Assembly (NCBI GenBank): GCA_037179335.1
Contig: JAKZHN010000050.1
Span: 158,633 to 222,632, forward strand
Origin: Cyclaneusma minus
Lineage: Eukaryota > Ascomycota > Leotiomycetes > Marthamycetales > Marthamycetaceae
Direction: 5' to 3'
DNA length: 64,000 nt
Shown here: in pieces, positions 42,406-53,700 of the stretch
Layout of the letters: every line of letters begins with the position of its first letter
Position numbering within the stretch: the first letter of the stretch is position 1
Notes under the pieces: generated by a model
Told to the model about the DNA's origin: nothing
Seen by the model: only the letters and a program-made list of their open reading frames with translations
Database searches by the model: none
Translations under genes and position numbers: made by a program

Positions 42406-42838
42406 GGTATTTCCTCTTCACTTCTTTTCAATTAATTCAACTCAATCTATCAGAATTGCGCTCCAGCCTTCCCGAGACGGACCCCGCGGATGGAAAAGCA
42501 CCTTACCCAAGGACAGATAAAATCTGTAGAGTACCTTACCTTATAGCCGGCCACGAAATCGAATTGAGAAGTAAAGACAGCGCAGAGACACTACCTAGGT
42601 CTCTCAGCAGCACCTCACAAAAACACGCTAACACCCAAGACCCAGAAACATCACGACGAGCACATCCTCAACAAACAAAACCCCCAAACTTCGGCATTTG
42701 ATGCATTTGATGCATTTTATACATTTTATCATACCACCATTGTTCCTAGGTATTCTATTCTTCTACAAAAAAGAAAAAAAGACTTCATACAAGAAGACGC
42801 GCTATCTACTACAAAACCCCCAAACCTCTCAACCAAAG

Positions 42839-42878
42839 CCGCGCAGCCCGCGCAGCCCGCGCAGCCCGCGCAGCGCAA
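42839..42878. repeat. GCGCAGCCC minisatellite
   Basis: Four consecutive GCGCAGCCC(G) units of 9-10 bp in otherwise ordinary intergenic sequence. Confidence 0.8.
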
Positions 42879-43215
42879 GCATAGCACTCTTTCCAGTCTT
42901 TCTTTCCAGTCTCTCAAGAAACAAGAGAAAAATGCTCCAGTCTATGCGGATCTCGACCACCCACCCAACGCCATACCTCAAGCTCCTCAAAGACCCGGTT
43001 CGCCGTGAACTCAGGAAGCCTAGGAAAACAATCTGGCGCAAGACTCCGGCTCCGCGAAATGATGAGATAACCTCCGCCCTTGTTCCTAGCAAAAGAGAAA
43101 CCCGAAGAAAGGAAGCGAACGCCGACAATGCAAAATGCACAATAGTCATCGAACGCCGTATACGGCACCACGGACGGAGCGCATCAGCCCGCATGATTTT
43201 ATCTCGTCACGACTT

Positions 43216-46200
43216 TCACCGCCAAGCCCCCTTCCCCAACCCCGTCTCCCTCGCCCTCGGCGTCCCCCCACTCCCAAGACCCCCACTTCCACTTCCACTT
43301 CCCAAGGCCCCCAAGCCCCCCGCCAACCGCGCACTAGCCGCCTTCGCCGCGCCCATCGGCAGACTCAACCTCTCACCTCGCTCTCCCCTTTCACCCCTTT
43401 CCCTACCAACTTTCCCCACAGCAGCAGCCCCAGTCCTAGGACTCAGCACACTCTTCCCCAGCCCACCATGCGTCTTCTCACCACCTCCCACCATCCGGCG
43501 TGCCTGCGATGCTGTAAACATGTGATTCTCATCCCTCTGTGGCGGACTAGATGCTCCCATCGGCGGACTGCGTGATCGTCTCTTCTGGCGCACACGCGCG
43601 GCTGAATCGTGGCCATGACCGCCGGTAGCGCTCATGCGTTTGCTTTTCAGCGCATTGCGAATCTTTGCTGCGCTATCTGGGTTTGCAATATCGGCCGTCC
43701 AGGAACTATTACCCGCAGACTTGTTCTCGCCATCCGACGAACCAGGGCGTTCGGGGGATGTGGAGGCAGAGGGTGTGTTGGTAGTAGTATTCGGCGAGGC
43801 CACAGAAACGACATTCAGCGCGGTGCGGTTTGCTGCTTTACCGGCATCGAGTAATCGCAAAGGCGAGTTGTCGGTGTCTGATCCCGACAAACTCGTCATC
43901 ACAGGAGGACGGTTGGGCGAGCCCGCCGAGCCGTCGGACTTCTTCGACAGGAAACCGGCTTGGAAGCGCGCGCTGGTTTTTTGTCTTAGGTCTGTGGAGG
44001 GCTGAGGCGCGGCGGGGATGGGTGATGAACCTGCAGAACCCGTCGATTGAGCAACTTCGTTGCGGAGGTAGGAGGGGACGGGGGGTGGGGGTGGGAGGAT
44101 GGTGGTTTCATTCGAGGGCGTGTCGGGGGTGGAGAGGATTTTCTGGGGCGTCTTTTCGAATTCGGCGAGTGAGCCGGCGTCGGCGTCATCGCGCCAGCGG
44201 ACGGAGCGCTTAGAGGGGGTCTTCTTCTTGGGGGTGAAGGAGACGCCTTTCTTGGCGTTGATAGGTTTGCGGCGGCGGGGAGAGCCTTTCATGGGAGTGG
44301 AGGGTGATGGGGGTATTGCGGTGTTTAATGCTAGTGGGGGAACGCCTCCGCGTCCTCCGGCGCCCATCAGGTTGACGGCCTTCTTTCTTTTTGGTGTGCC
44401 GCGCTTGGTGGGTGGGAAGACCTCGGTGACTGGAAGTGAGCCATCGGGCTTGATGACTTGAGATGTTGCTATTGAACAGCTGTTAATGAGGCGGGTCAAG
44501 ACAGTCTTCGCATGCTGGACTGCCTCCTCTTCACTTAAATGAATAAGATCATTGAGCGAGGCAATAGTATCGAAAAGCGCCGCCAGTAGTGCTTGTGTGA
44601 TGGCGTGCTCAGACCCCTTTTCCATCTCAAGCACCTCTCTCAACGAGTCTCGAGATGCATTGGATTTGAGGAGCTCGGCCTCTCGCGTCATCCGAGACAC
44701 ATCGCTGGTATCAGTAGTGCCTTCGGCTTCGTTCAATTGGCGAATGGCGTTTTGTAAAGCTGCATCAATGAGCCGCTCCCAATTGCACTTTCCAAGACGT
44801 TGATGATAGTGGTGTCTGCTGTTTTCCAATTCCAGCAGAATACCCTGTGCAGTCTTCCTCATAGCCGTGATACTAGGTGGCATCTCCCCGTCCTCGCGCG
44901 ACTCACAGGCTCCATCGAAAGCAGCGATCCAGGCAGAAAGCATGCCAATCCTCCGCTCAATCTGTCGAAGCTTCTTCATATTGGTGGTTTTCTCCTGTCT
45001 CTCGTTCTGCGCATTGTCGTAAGCTGCTCGGATCCTTTCGATTCCTTCCCTCACAAGTGCGTCTTTCTTATCAGTTTGCTTTCTGAACTTGATGAATGCC
45101 TGTCCCTCGTAGTCCTTTTGCTGTGCTTTCAACTCGTTGATCAAAGCGATTTGTTCTTCAATCTTCACCAGGTAGTCCTTGACGTGACGATTGACATTGA
45201 ATACGTTTCGAGTGACCTTGGTCTGGATGTTCTTCGCTCGGTTGGCATAGCGCAATGTGTTTTGTGTCTCGTCAAAATGCTGACTAGATGGACTGACACA
45301 GACAATCATGACGGTTTTGCAGTTTCCACCCAGTGAGAATTTCAGGAGACGCGTGAGTTTCGAGTTTCGGTAAGGGACGTGGTTCTTCTTCCGAGGATCA
45401 CAGAGGGCGTTGATACAGCTTCCCAGTGCAAGCAGGGACTTGTTGATATTGGCACCCTCAGTCAGACGTTCGCCACGGTTCTTGGTGGCACTAGCTCTTT
45501 CACTGCCGGCCAAATCGATGATGCTTAAAGTTGCCATAGTATGCGGTTCACTGACGTCCGCATTGCGGTCTTTCTGTGCGACGTTGATTTGGAGGACGGC
45601 ATGCGACCGCGACGAAGTTGCATTGGCTGCAGTGGCGTTGACTGTCCGGTACTCGTTTCCTCGCACAATCATATCCATGACCTCCTGTACATTCTGCGGG
45701 TGGTGGCTGGAAAGTCCAGAGACAGACACAGCCTGATTCGCATCCTCCCGCAACATGAGCCCCTGTTTACTTCCGCCAGGCACCAGAAGATCTCGGATTT
45801 GCTCATTGTAGATTTCCAGGTAGGAGAGGGATAGCTCGGTCGACTTTTCATCGCTGCGCTCGGCAATTTTCTCGAAAAGCTCCTGCATGGTCAGGAAGAT
45901 GATACCGGGCTGTTGTGATGTACCCGTAATTGTGTGTGTTTTCCCGCACCCGGTTGCGCCATAAGCAAAGACTGTTGCATTGTAGCCGTCAAGGACACTG
46001 TCCAGCAATCCCCTTGTCGTCGACTCGTAGATCTCGCCCTGGGTAGTGTTTTCGTCAAAGACTTTGTCGAAAGCGAATGTTTGGTCCTTGACCTTCTTGC
46101 CCGTGGGGCCGACCACGGTTCTCGAAAAGCGATGTACAGGGTTGTCTTCTGGGGGGTCAAAGACGCTGTTGAGTGTCAGCGCATGTGCAAGCAGAGGCTT

Positions 46201-46528
46201 TCGGTGTCCTTACAGGCATTTGTCGTCAATCACCTTGATGACAGGCCGAATGCCTTTCTGTATGAGCCTCGGTGTCGGAATGGCAGCCAGGGATCCGTCT
46301 CCAAGGAAGAGCGAATCCGGATCGCACTTCGTTCTGCACAACTTCACTATCAGTACTTTCCTGGACAGCGCAAAGGTCGGCAGAAGTGTGAACCTACAAT
46401 TGGGCAGCTTCCTGGATGGTGAAGGGGCGCACTCTCACTGCAAGCGGGTCAGCACAGCGGTCGCCAGCCACTCATTGGCCCTACTCACCAGTGACGGAGA
46501 TAGACGAAGCTCCCGGATCGTGAGCCAT
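43216..46528 (-). CDS. Kinesin-8 motor protein (Kip3/KIF18 type)
   Basis: Plus-end-directed kinesin that depolymerises microtubule tips; in fungi it controls spindle length and nuclear positioning. Minus-strand exons 46528-46489, 46437-46398, 46333-46214 and 46165-43216 (introns of 51, 64 and 48 bp, all phases joining) give 1049 residues. The motor domain is N-terminal, about residues 10-400: ISVTVRVRPF, the kinesin-8 signature VFDPPE, the P-loop GATGCGKTHT (about 136-145), switch I NATSSRSHAV, switch II DLAGSERASATKNRGERL, HVPYRNSKLTRLLKFSLGG, and the neck-linker region RYANRAKNIQTKVTRNV. A coiled coil follows (LVKIEEQIALINELKAQQKD). From about 680 the tail is basic and disordered (GTPKRKKAV, SPRRRKPINAKKG, KRSVRW) and ends in Gly/Ser repeats, suitable for microtubule tethering. 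Multiple short 5' exons are typical of fungal kinesin genes. Confidence 0.93.
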
Positions 46529-47223
46529 CTTGTCTTTGCACACTTCAGCGGACAGGATGCGGTCGTCGGCGCCTTCAGACCCGGCCAGGCTAATGTGCGG
46601 TCAAGTATGTCTCGTAAACAATGCTCTGCTTGGTGGTTCACGAAGCAGAGTTTAGGTGGAAGCGAAGAAAGTCTGGTGCGGAAGAAGGGGAATCCTGGAG
46701 CGGCTCGTAAATTTGTTGTTGCTGCATCAAGGCTGGATCGAATGAAGGTTGTTGACTTGATCGCTCTTGCCTCCAGCCGTTGCGCAGCAACCCAGCCGAG
46801 AGAGGGATATCTATTCGCCGTAATCGTGGGCCCTTCTCCACGATTACACCGGAGCACGACGTCTGTTTCACTTATCAACAACACTGAGATGGAACATGTA
46901 ATTTATTTCTGCTCTTTCGGGTCATAATTTAATTCTTGGTCAGATGCTGAGTTTCTGTAGTTGTTGATACTCGTCGAACGCCATATCGCGAGATTCTCAA
47001 AATGGCAGAACACGGAGCTTCCTCCTTGAGCACCCAAGATGGAAGACTGTATAACGCAGGCGCCTTCTCCCAGACATCATCTGCTCCTCGGGGACTTCAA
47101 TCTTCTCCAGTCCGTCAAGACTACATGTACCATTCGAACCAGTCTTCTTTTTTCAGGTTTGGCTCTATTTTCTGCGTGTTTCTGGCGCCTCGGATGCATG
47201 TGACTGGACAGGATGAGAGTTAC
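46529..47223. promoter_or_regulatory. Region upstream of the kinesin gene
   Basis: About 700 bp. A plus-strand ATG at 47002 opens an 82-codon frame (MAEHGASSLSTQDGRLYNAG) that runs into the MITE at 47224 and stops at 47247; it may be a gene truncated by the insertion or just chance. Long frames at 46046-46927 are antisense to the kinesin exons. Confidence 0.4.
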
Positions 47224-47457
47224 TACAGTGGGAGGAAAAAAGTCTGAATACGGCCTACAGTCTCTAAATGATTGTGAGTATTCCAAATAACCAGGAATAT
47301 TCCCAGTAACTAGGAATATGCCAGGTGCTTTGGGAATATTCCAAGTAATTTTGGACATTCCAAGTTATTGGGGATATTCCTGGTTATCTGGAATATTCAC
47401 AATTATTCGAAAATTGTAGACCGTATTCAGACTTTTTGGTTTTTTCCTCCCACTGTA
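47224..47457. mobile_element. 234-bp MITE with CAGTGGGAGG ends and periodic interior
   Basis: The left end TACAGTGGGAGGAAAAAA and the inverted right end TTTTTTCCTCCCACTGTA form a perfect 18-bp TIR. After a 6-base offset on the right side, AGTCTGAATACGG also matches on both sides, so the TIR is effectively 35-40 bp. TA borders both ends. The interior (about 47270-47405) is a run of 19-21 bp units of the type GGAATATTCCCAGTAACTAG, themselves palindromic at GGAATATTCC. No ORF. It belongs to the same family as the element at 32149. Confidence 0.88.
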
Positions 47458-48119
47458 TCATTCACATTTCACCAACCTTACTATGCTCCTCCTTTCGAGT
47501 ATCCAAAGCCGAAGCTACCGCTCCCAGGTTGCCTTCTTTCATGCCTAGTACAATCTCTCTAGAACACTTCTCGCCTGCTCAGGACATCTGAGAATGCCAA
47601 GTAAACCCCACGCTTCGAGGTTGGTGAAAGAGTTGGAAGCTTGAAGTCTTCACCAGTCCCTTCGAAGTTGACGAGAGACTGTGACACAGACGCAAAAGGG
47701 GTACACAATGCAATAAATCAAACTGCCGATTCTGCAATCGCCATACATCTCAAATCCCCAGTCTGTTGGTTTCACCATCTGCCTCCAGGTACCCCCACAG
47801 AAATGTGAAGACAGTTCCTCCTAATGGTTGCGTGAGACTCGGTGAGTGGCAACTCCTGGAGACGAGTCACGGAGAACAATGAAGTGACAGTCACATACGA
47901 AAGAACACATATCAATGGCACGGCAAATGCATTTTACTGATTTCTGCTTAATTCAAGTTGAGTGTGAGAGAGGAGACATTGAGATTCTCAAACTCTTTAG
48001 ACCTTCCCTATTTCCCAAGACCGAGACACCAGGAGTAAACCCAAGAGAATGAAATTCCATTCGCGATGCTAATTCAAGCAGACCACATTACCCCGCTTCC
48101 GAATCTACCCACTCGCCAT
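47458..48119. other. Intergenic region downstream of the GHITM-like gene
   Basis: 660 bp between the MITE and the stop codon of the minus-strand gene at 48120. No coding signal seen. Confidence 0.45.
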
Positions 48120-49191
48120 CTACTTCCTCCTGTTCTGCTGCATAGCCAAGATCTGTAGCATGCGAATGAAGATGTTCAGGAAGTCCAGCTCAAGGCTGAT
48201 ACTCTCATTGACAGGGTCCTTCTTCATCAGGCCGCGCTCAGCCAGACGTGCGTGGTGGAGAACCTTCTGCACATCGTAGAGAGTGAAGCCACCGAAAACG
48301 GCGAGACCTCCGTACAGCCAGATGTTCTCGGTCATGGCGAGGGTGCGGGTGGCGGTTGCGGGGAGGACGAGAGGGGCGAGGCCGGAGACGGCGACGAGAG
48401 CGACACCGGCAAGGAGAGGACCGCCGAGGTAGAGGTATTTCTCTTGCTTAGCGGTGGCGCCGACGAAGGAGATGGATCCCATCATGGCGACGGTGTAGAG
48501 ACCGGCGCGGGCGATGAGAGCGGGTGGGAACATGAAGAGCATGGGCGAGACGATGGCGGCTTGGGTGACGTTGAAGGCAGTCCAGAAGGCGTACTTTTGA
48601 ATATAGCTATTGAATGTTAGCTCGGGCTCGATGCCGTCAGAACACGGAAATTACTCACTTGGATGGATCAGTGGCCCTTGCTCCCATCATCGTTCCAATG
48701 CTGAGAGCAAGACCGCCGAGTCCGACAACCCACGGGTTGGTGGCCATAATGCGGTACATGAAGCCGCTCTGGATCATAGCCCTGGCGGACATACCGATGA
48801 TACCAATTCCAAGACCAGTGTGCAAGAAGGTCTGGTTAAGGTACTCTCGCTCAAAGGGAGGCATGCCACCGTCCTCGCGAGTCTCCCGGTTGAACATGAA
48901 GTTGAGAGCGACGAAAGTGCCACCGACCATCGCACCTCCGATCAACAGCTTCTGCGTCATGTTCTCCTTCGGCTGGCTGATGGTGTTGCCCTCGACATGG
49001 TAGGATCTCGATTGTCTGAAGGCATTTCGGGCCTTGGTGAGCTGTGACAGAGGACTCGTGGGTCGCGATGTGAAGCTGGTGGGCTTGGTGTGGAATGAAC
49101 GGAGGGGAGCGGCGGGTTGCTTGAAAGCTGTTTTCGATGCGCCGGCAATTGCAGAGGTTAGCCTGAAAGGCTGTCGAAGCGCGAACGCCAT
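48120..49191 (-). CDS. Mitochondrial Bax-inhibitor-family protein (GHITM/MICS1-like)
   Basis: Minus-strand exons 49191-48659 and 48606-48120 (52-bp GTGAGT..TAG intron; junction reads DPSNYIQKYAFW) give 339 residues. Residues 1-70 form a typical mitochondrial presequence, rich in Arg, Ser and Ala with almost no acidic residues (MAFALRQPFRLTSAIAGASK). Several hydrophobic helices follow: LLIGGAMVGGTFVALNFMF, LGIGIIGMSARAMIQSG, PWVVGLGGLALSIGTMMGA, FPPALIARAGLYTVAMMGSI, YLGGPLLAGVALVAVSGLA and LYGGLAVFGGFTLYDVQKV, then ESISLELDFLNIFIRMLQIL, the characteristic BI-1/LFG C-terminal motif (LxLDxxNLFxxLLxIL). Members of the GHITM branch sit in the inner membrane and influence cristae, cytochrome c retention and ion exchange. 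The start was chosen at MAFALRQ because the longer frame upstream lacks an ATG. Confidence 0.9.
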
Positions 49192-50781
49192 TGTGGTAGT
49201 CGAGAACTTGATTTGGAGGTGATTCAAGAGCTCGAGGTCGAATAGATTTGGTTGTTAGGGGAGAGGCGTGCCGATGGCGAGATGATTTGAGGTTGAAGGC
49301 GAGCTTCTGATGACATGAGTGACGGTTTGGTGGAACTTTCGAGAGTGGCTCTGGCTGCCTTAGTTTCCAGGCCGGAATCGTGCTGACGAATCAAATCCGC
49401 CTAAATCAGCACTTCGCGGACTTAAGCTTCCGCCCAATCCGCCACCCTCAATCTTCCACGAGCACTCACGACTACATGTGACTTGAACTTCGACTTTCTA
49501 GAGTCATCTGTCATTCAGATTTGCCCTATATCCCTTGATGGCTCGGTCCTGAGGTCTCAAAGACGACTCCAAGTGGTTTGCAAGCACCAAGCATTTCTCT
49601 AGCCCCAGCAAAGTGCAAACTCCCCTTCTTCCAAGTTTTCAATCCAAACCACAAACCTACGCAGCCTTAGGTTTTGGATTTCCGCCATGGCCAGGACCAG
49701 ATATCCAGATCGAGTAACCCAGATTGCTTGGAAGTACTCTATGCAATGGGATCACTTAGCGGTGATTCCAGTCGGCAGCCGGAAATGAGCACAGTTGTCG
49801 AGGCCTCCAGTGCCGTTTTTCAAGTCGATTTATTGTTCGGTTTGTTTAACTATCCAGATATGTGATTGGCGTCTACTTTACATGTGTATCCACTGTTGGA
49901 GAGGAACCTTTTTGCAAGACGGAAAGTCTTCTATCCGGCCTCACCGGATACCATCTGGCGGAGTCTGCAAATCGCGTTGTCGAACTCTTATGTCTCAAGA
50001 TTTGACACCAAGTTGGTTCCATGAAGCAGATATTCGATCCAGCGAAACAAGCAGCTTCTGTAAGGATACAGTGTTTCTGAGCTATGGCTGAATGCTACAT
50101 GTATCTCGATCTCTCATCTCTGGTGCAGCGGAGCAAACATCATGTCTCTTAGCTTGCTGATGCTCTTTATCAAAGTTTCGATACATGTCTGTATGTCTGC
50201 CCTTTTAAGCCAGACTCTAATCTTGTCCCAATAGTATTTGTCCTTCTCAGTTTCAAACCCTGTCAAAATCACCCCGTGATAACCTTGTGCCTTGTTGCCT
50301 AAAGTCAGTTTTAAATTGAAGTCTTGGGTGGGTGAGGCAGGCACTAGTACTTATTTGCACGGGGATAACATTATCGCACGCGATCAGACTGGCATGTTAT
50401 TGTACGAAAGTTGGTTGGGCGTGCCAAGTATCCAGCAGAAGTATGCGATCGTTGAAACAAGGCTTGCATTCAAGAGAATACATGCATCTCGAAAGTTAAC
50501 CACTATCGACATGTCGATAACAAATGAAGCCCAATGACAGTGACTCCGCGGAATACCGAATCCCGGTCGAGCTGCTCATAACTAACAGCTCTGCCGGCGT
50601 TTGCATTCGTCTCTCGCTAACAGCTGCTGTCTCTCTTCCTAGCATCCTCCTGCTCTTCACCTCCCACAAAACTCTCTGCGCCTGCACCTCAACACAGCCT
50701 CTGAAACTTTTCTTTGGCGAGCCGTCACCACACAACTTCACATAAGACCAAACCCGCTGCCCTTTCCAGCGCCACCAGTTC
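49192..50781. promoter_or_regulatory. Divergent intergenic region between GHITM-like and DUF3638 genes
   Basis: 1.6 kb between two diverging starts. CT-rich core-promoter sequence precedes the 50782 ATG (about 50600-50700). A minus-strand frame at 50114-50344 (76 codons) has no recognisable domain. No RNA gene was found. Confidence 0.45.
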
Positions 50782-53700
50782 ATGGGAGCTTCTAACTCCA
50801 CCGCTACGTGTACCAGACCTCCTGCTACCAGGTCCTCTGCTACCCCAATGGCGACCATGGCCTTGCTCGAGGCTGTGTACAATCACCTGGTCCTGCCGGT
50901 CAAGCTTCCTGGACGGCAGGATGAGAACATCCAAGAAATCGAGCACCACATCATCGATCGCCTGATACATGCCTGCGATACCCTGGGCACTCTGGTTGGT
51001 GCACACCAATGGGCCGCTGTGCGCCGCTCCTTGTCCGCCTGCCTCGAGCTCAACCAAGGTTCCCTCGAGAAGACGACATTGAAGGGAGCATTTCGCCAAC
51101 TCAAGCCAAACGATCTCCTCATTCTTCATGTAGTGAAGCAGAATGCAGCCTTGCTCATCCGATATGACATCTGGTAAGCACAAGCACTCATGATCAACAG
51201 GACTACCGACTAACGATGAGACTAGCGACGAGGTTGAGACTGTCGTCTTCGAAGCGTTTGAAGCATCACCTTGTTCGAAAGACGTCCTGGGGACTGAGAA
51301 TGCTCTTTCCTGGGAATTTCCGGGCCGTTCTGCCCGAGTTCCTATCAAGAAATTCCATCAAGAATCATTTCAGGAACAGCTGGCTAGCTTCCTCGAGCAG
51401 GCTAGTTCGGAGTCCTTGGCGCGCTTCAGGGCACATACAAAAAAAGCAAACGAGTCCATCATCGAGTCCCGCGACACCACCGATCCTGCTCTCGTGATTC
51501 AGATGCTCATGCCTTTGCTCGAAGAGATCGGATCACCTGTCGACGTTCCTCGATTGGCAAAGAGAGTAAGGGATAATGTCAACATCACGGAAGCAGAGCT
51601 ACCCTGGCGAAGACTTCCCTTCTGGTTGGTACTTCGTGTCGCTGTCCAGCGTCAATTCTGCCTCGCGCTCGGAAACGGAAGAGGACAGGCTTCTTACAAG
51701 TTTCTGATCGCTACTGTGCTGGCTCACCTGTTGAGAGACTCTTCCGGAAAACTCGCTCCGGAACTTACGATGATGCTCAATGCGAAATTGTGTCGTCGAC
51801 TGAGAAAACTAGAGAGCAACAAGACTCGGGATCAATCAGCATCTGCGGACTACGATTTGCTGTTCGATTCAGTCGGACCATTCTTCGAAGAGATTAGCAG
51901 GAACGCCACGGCACAAACCGAGGCCGCCTGGGCTAACTTCAAGAAGTCTATCACCAGGACTATTCCCAATCTGCCGTCTCGTGCGGATGAGGGGTCACTC
52001 CGCCTTTCGTTGCCAAACAGTAGAAATTACCTGCAGTCTCTCCTTTCCCTATCGTCCGAGGAAAGAAGAGGATATGCACCCTTGAATGTTCCACCCCCAA
52101 GTGACTCCGCTATGGAGCGAGTTTCCGAGTTCAACAATCGCTACCTGTCGTTGGCGATGCGAGAGTGCAAGATCAGGAACGACTCAACGCCAGCCCCCGA
52201 GTCTGCGGAAGGGAGTGCGAGAAAATGTGCGAGTCTGGCGAAGGAAATATCCGATTTGTTTGCTGCGGTTGGAAACGCTTATGACTCGAACCCGGAGCTG
52301 ATGAGTGGCTTCATCCTGAACCTGTTCGATCTCTGGGTTCAGATGGACAAGTGTGCTGTCAAGGAATGTGGCTTGCTCCGAGACTATCATCCCGTGTTTA
52401 CACCTGAACTCCTGGATGTCTTGCAACTCCCCATGTTCGCAGACATGCAGCGTCTCCGAGAAATACAGAAATACCTGCGACAGAGATGTAAAGACTGTCA
52501 ATTTTCACAAAAGTCGATTTTCAGTGAGCCAGATTCAAGTTGCTTTGCTGTGAGATACGTTGCACAATCTGGACCCATGCAAGACCTACGCACGCGTATT
52601 GAAGAAGCTTCAGAAAGAGCATGGGAGGCGAAGAAATCCGCCTGGGAGCGAGCCTGCAAAGAATATGATGATCACTCCAAGGCGTACTCAGGGGGCACCT
52701 GTGTTTGTACAAGAAATCCCAATGGCACTCGCAACATCAATGGCTGCAAGAAATGCTGGCACTGGCGTGTACGGAACAGAATGAAAGTCGGCGTCCACGA
52801 AGACTTTCTTCCGAAGGACGACGTGAGAAAAGCTGCGGTCGTTTTTGAACTGGGTATGCCGACTTTCTTTGGCCGGTATCGAAACGCCACATGGAGAATT
52901 TTCAGAGACCTTGCCCATCCGAGCAAGCGAAAGAAGTCCGCCGCTGTTTTGCACCTGAAAGATTATGGTAAGTTGGCAGGCTATTTAGGAAGCGTCGACC
53001 TTTCTGGCGTTTCTCTCGCGTCGACGACAAAGTCATTTCTGAAATCCCACTACAAAAAACTGGACATGCCAGTCGACTTATCGAAGATCAGACACAATCT
53101 GGGCCTTACATTCTCTTACTACGACAAAAATTCAGAAATTTGGCTAGCAGACTTGGACAAACCCCTGACGTTTCAGCACCTTTGTGGAGTCCATGTTCCG
53201 CGAGCCTTGAGAGTCACGGTCATGAAGCAATCAGCCCATCCTGGACCCAATATGTGCGGGCCATCATCCTATGAGATAATCGCCAGTCAGACCAGATGCC
53301 CATCAGACATGTCCGTCCATGAGTTTCTGGCATACCAGAGATTGTTTTCGGGCACGCTCTGCCGATGGCCAACTATGCTAGTGGAAATGGGTTCATCAAA
53401 TCTGAACTTCAGCAATGAGGATTCGATGCTTGTCTTCAGCCAGCTTGCTGCTCAAGCAGGGCCAGCAGCTTCTGAAACCAGTCTTCTGCGGGATGTACAC
53501 GCCGTCTTCCAGGAGAAACTCTTTTGTCAGCGTCTGCTGGAGCAAATCCAGCACCGAATTCGGAACCTCGCCTCCAACTGGCGTGAGACGCATTGCATGG
53601 AAATGTTGATTACTTTGAGTCTTCGCATGTTTACCTTGACATGTGGAACAGACCACCAGTCAGCAGAAGCATTGCTCAAAAAGGCACGGGATGCGACGCT

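Larger units (their letters stand above)
41650..43215. other. Intergenic region between the 40774 gene and the kinesin gene
   Basis: About 1.6 kb between convergent genes. It contains a polypyrimidine/C-rich tract (42057-42405) and a GC-rich minisatellite (42839-42878). A long plus-strand frame, 42698-43525, overlaps the kinesin C-terminus in antisense and is judged spurious. Confidence 0.45.

Noticed and set aside
42698..43525. 275-codon plus-strand frame before and over the kinesin C-terminus
   Set aside because: Its second half is the antisense of the kinesin tail and its first half is low-complexity Pro/Arg/Ser sequence; no domain and no splice signals support it.
46046..46927. 293-codon plus-strand frame upstream of and over the kinesin 5' exons
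   Set aside because: Antisense to kinesin exons 1-4, which are conserved; no recognisable protein features.
50114..50344. 76-codon minus-strand frame
   Set aside because: No domain, no promoter-like context and unremarkable composition.
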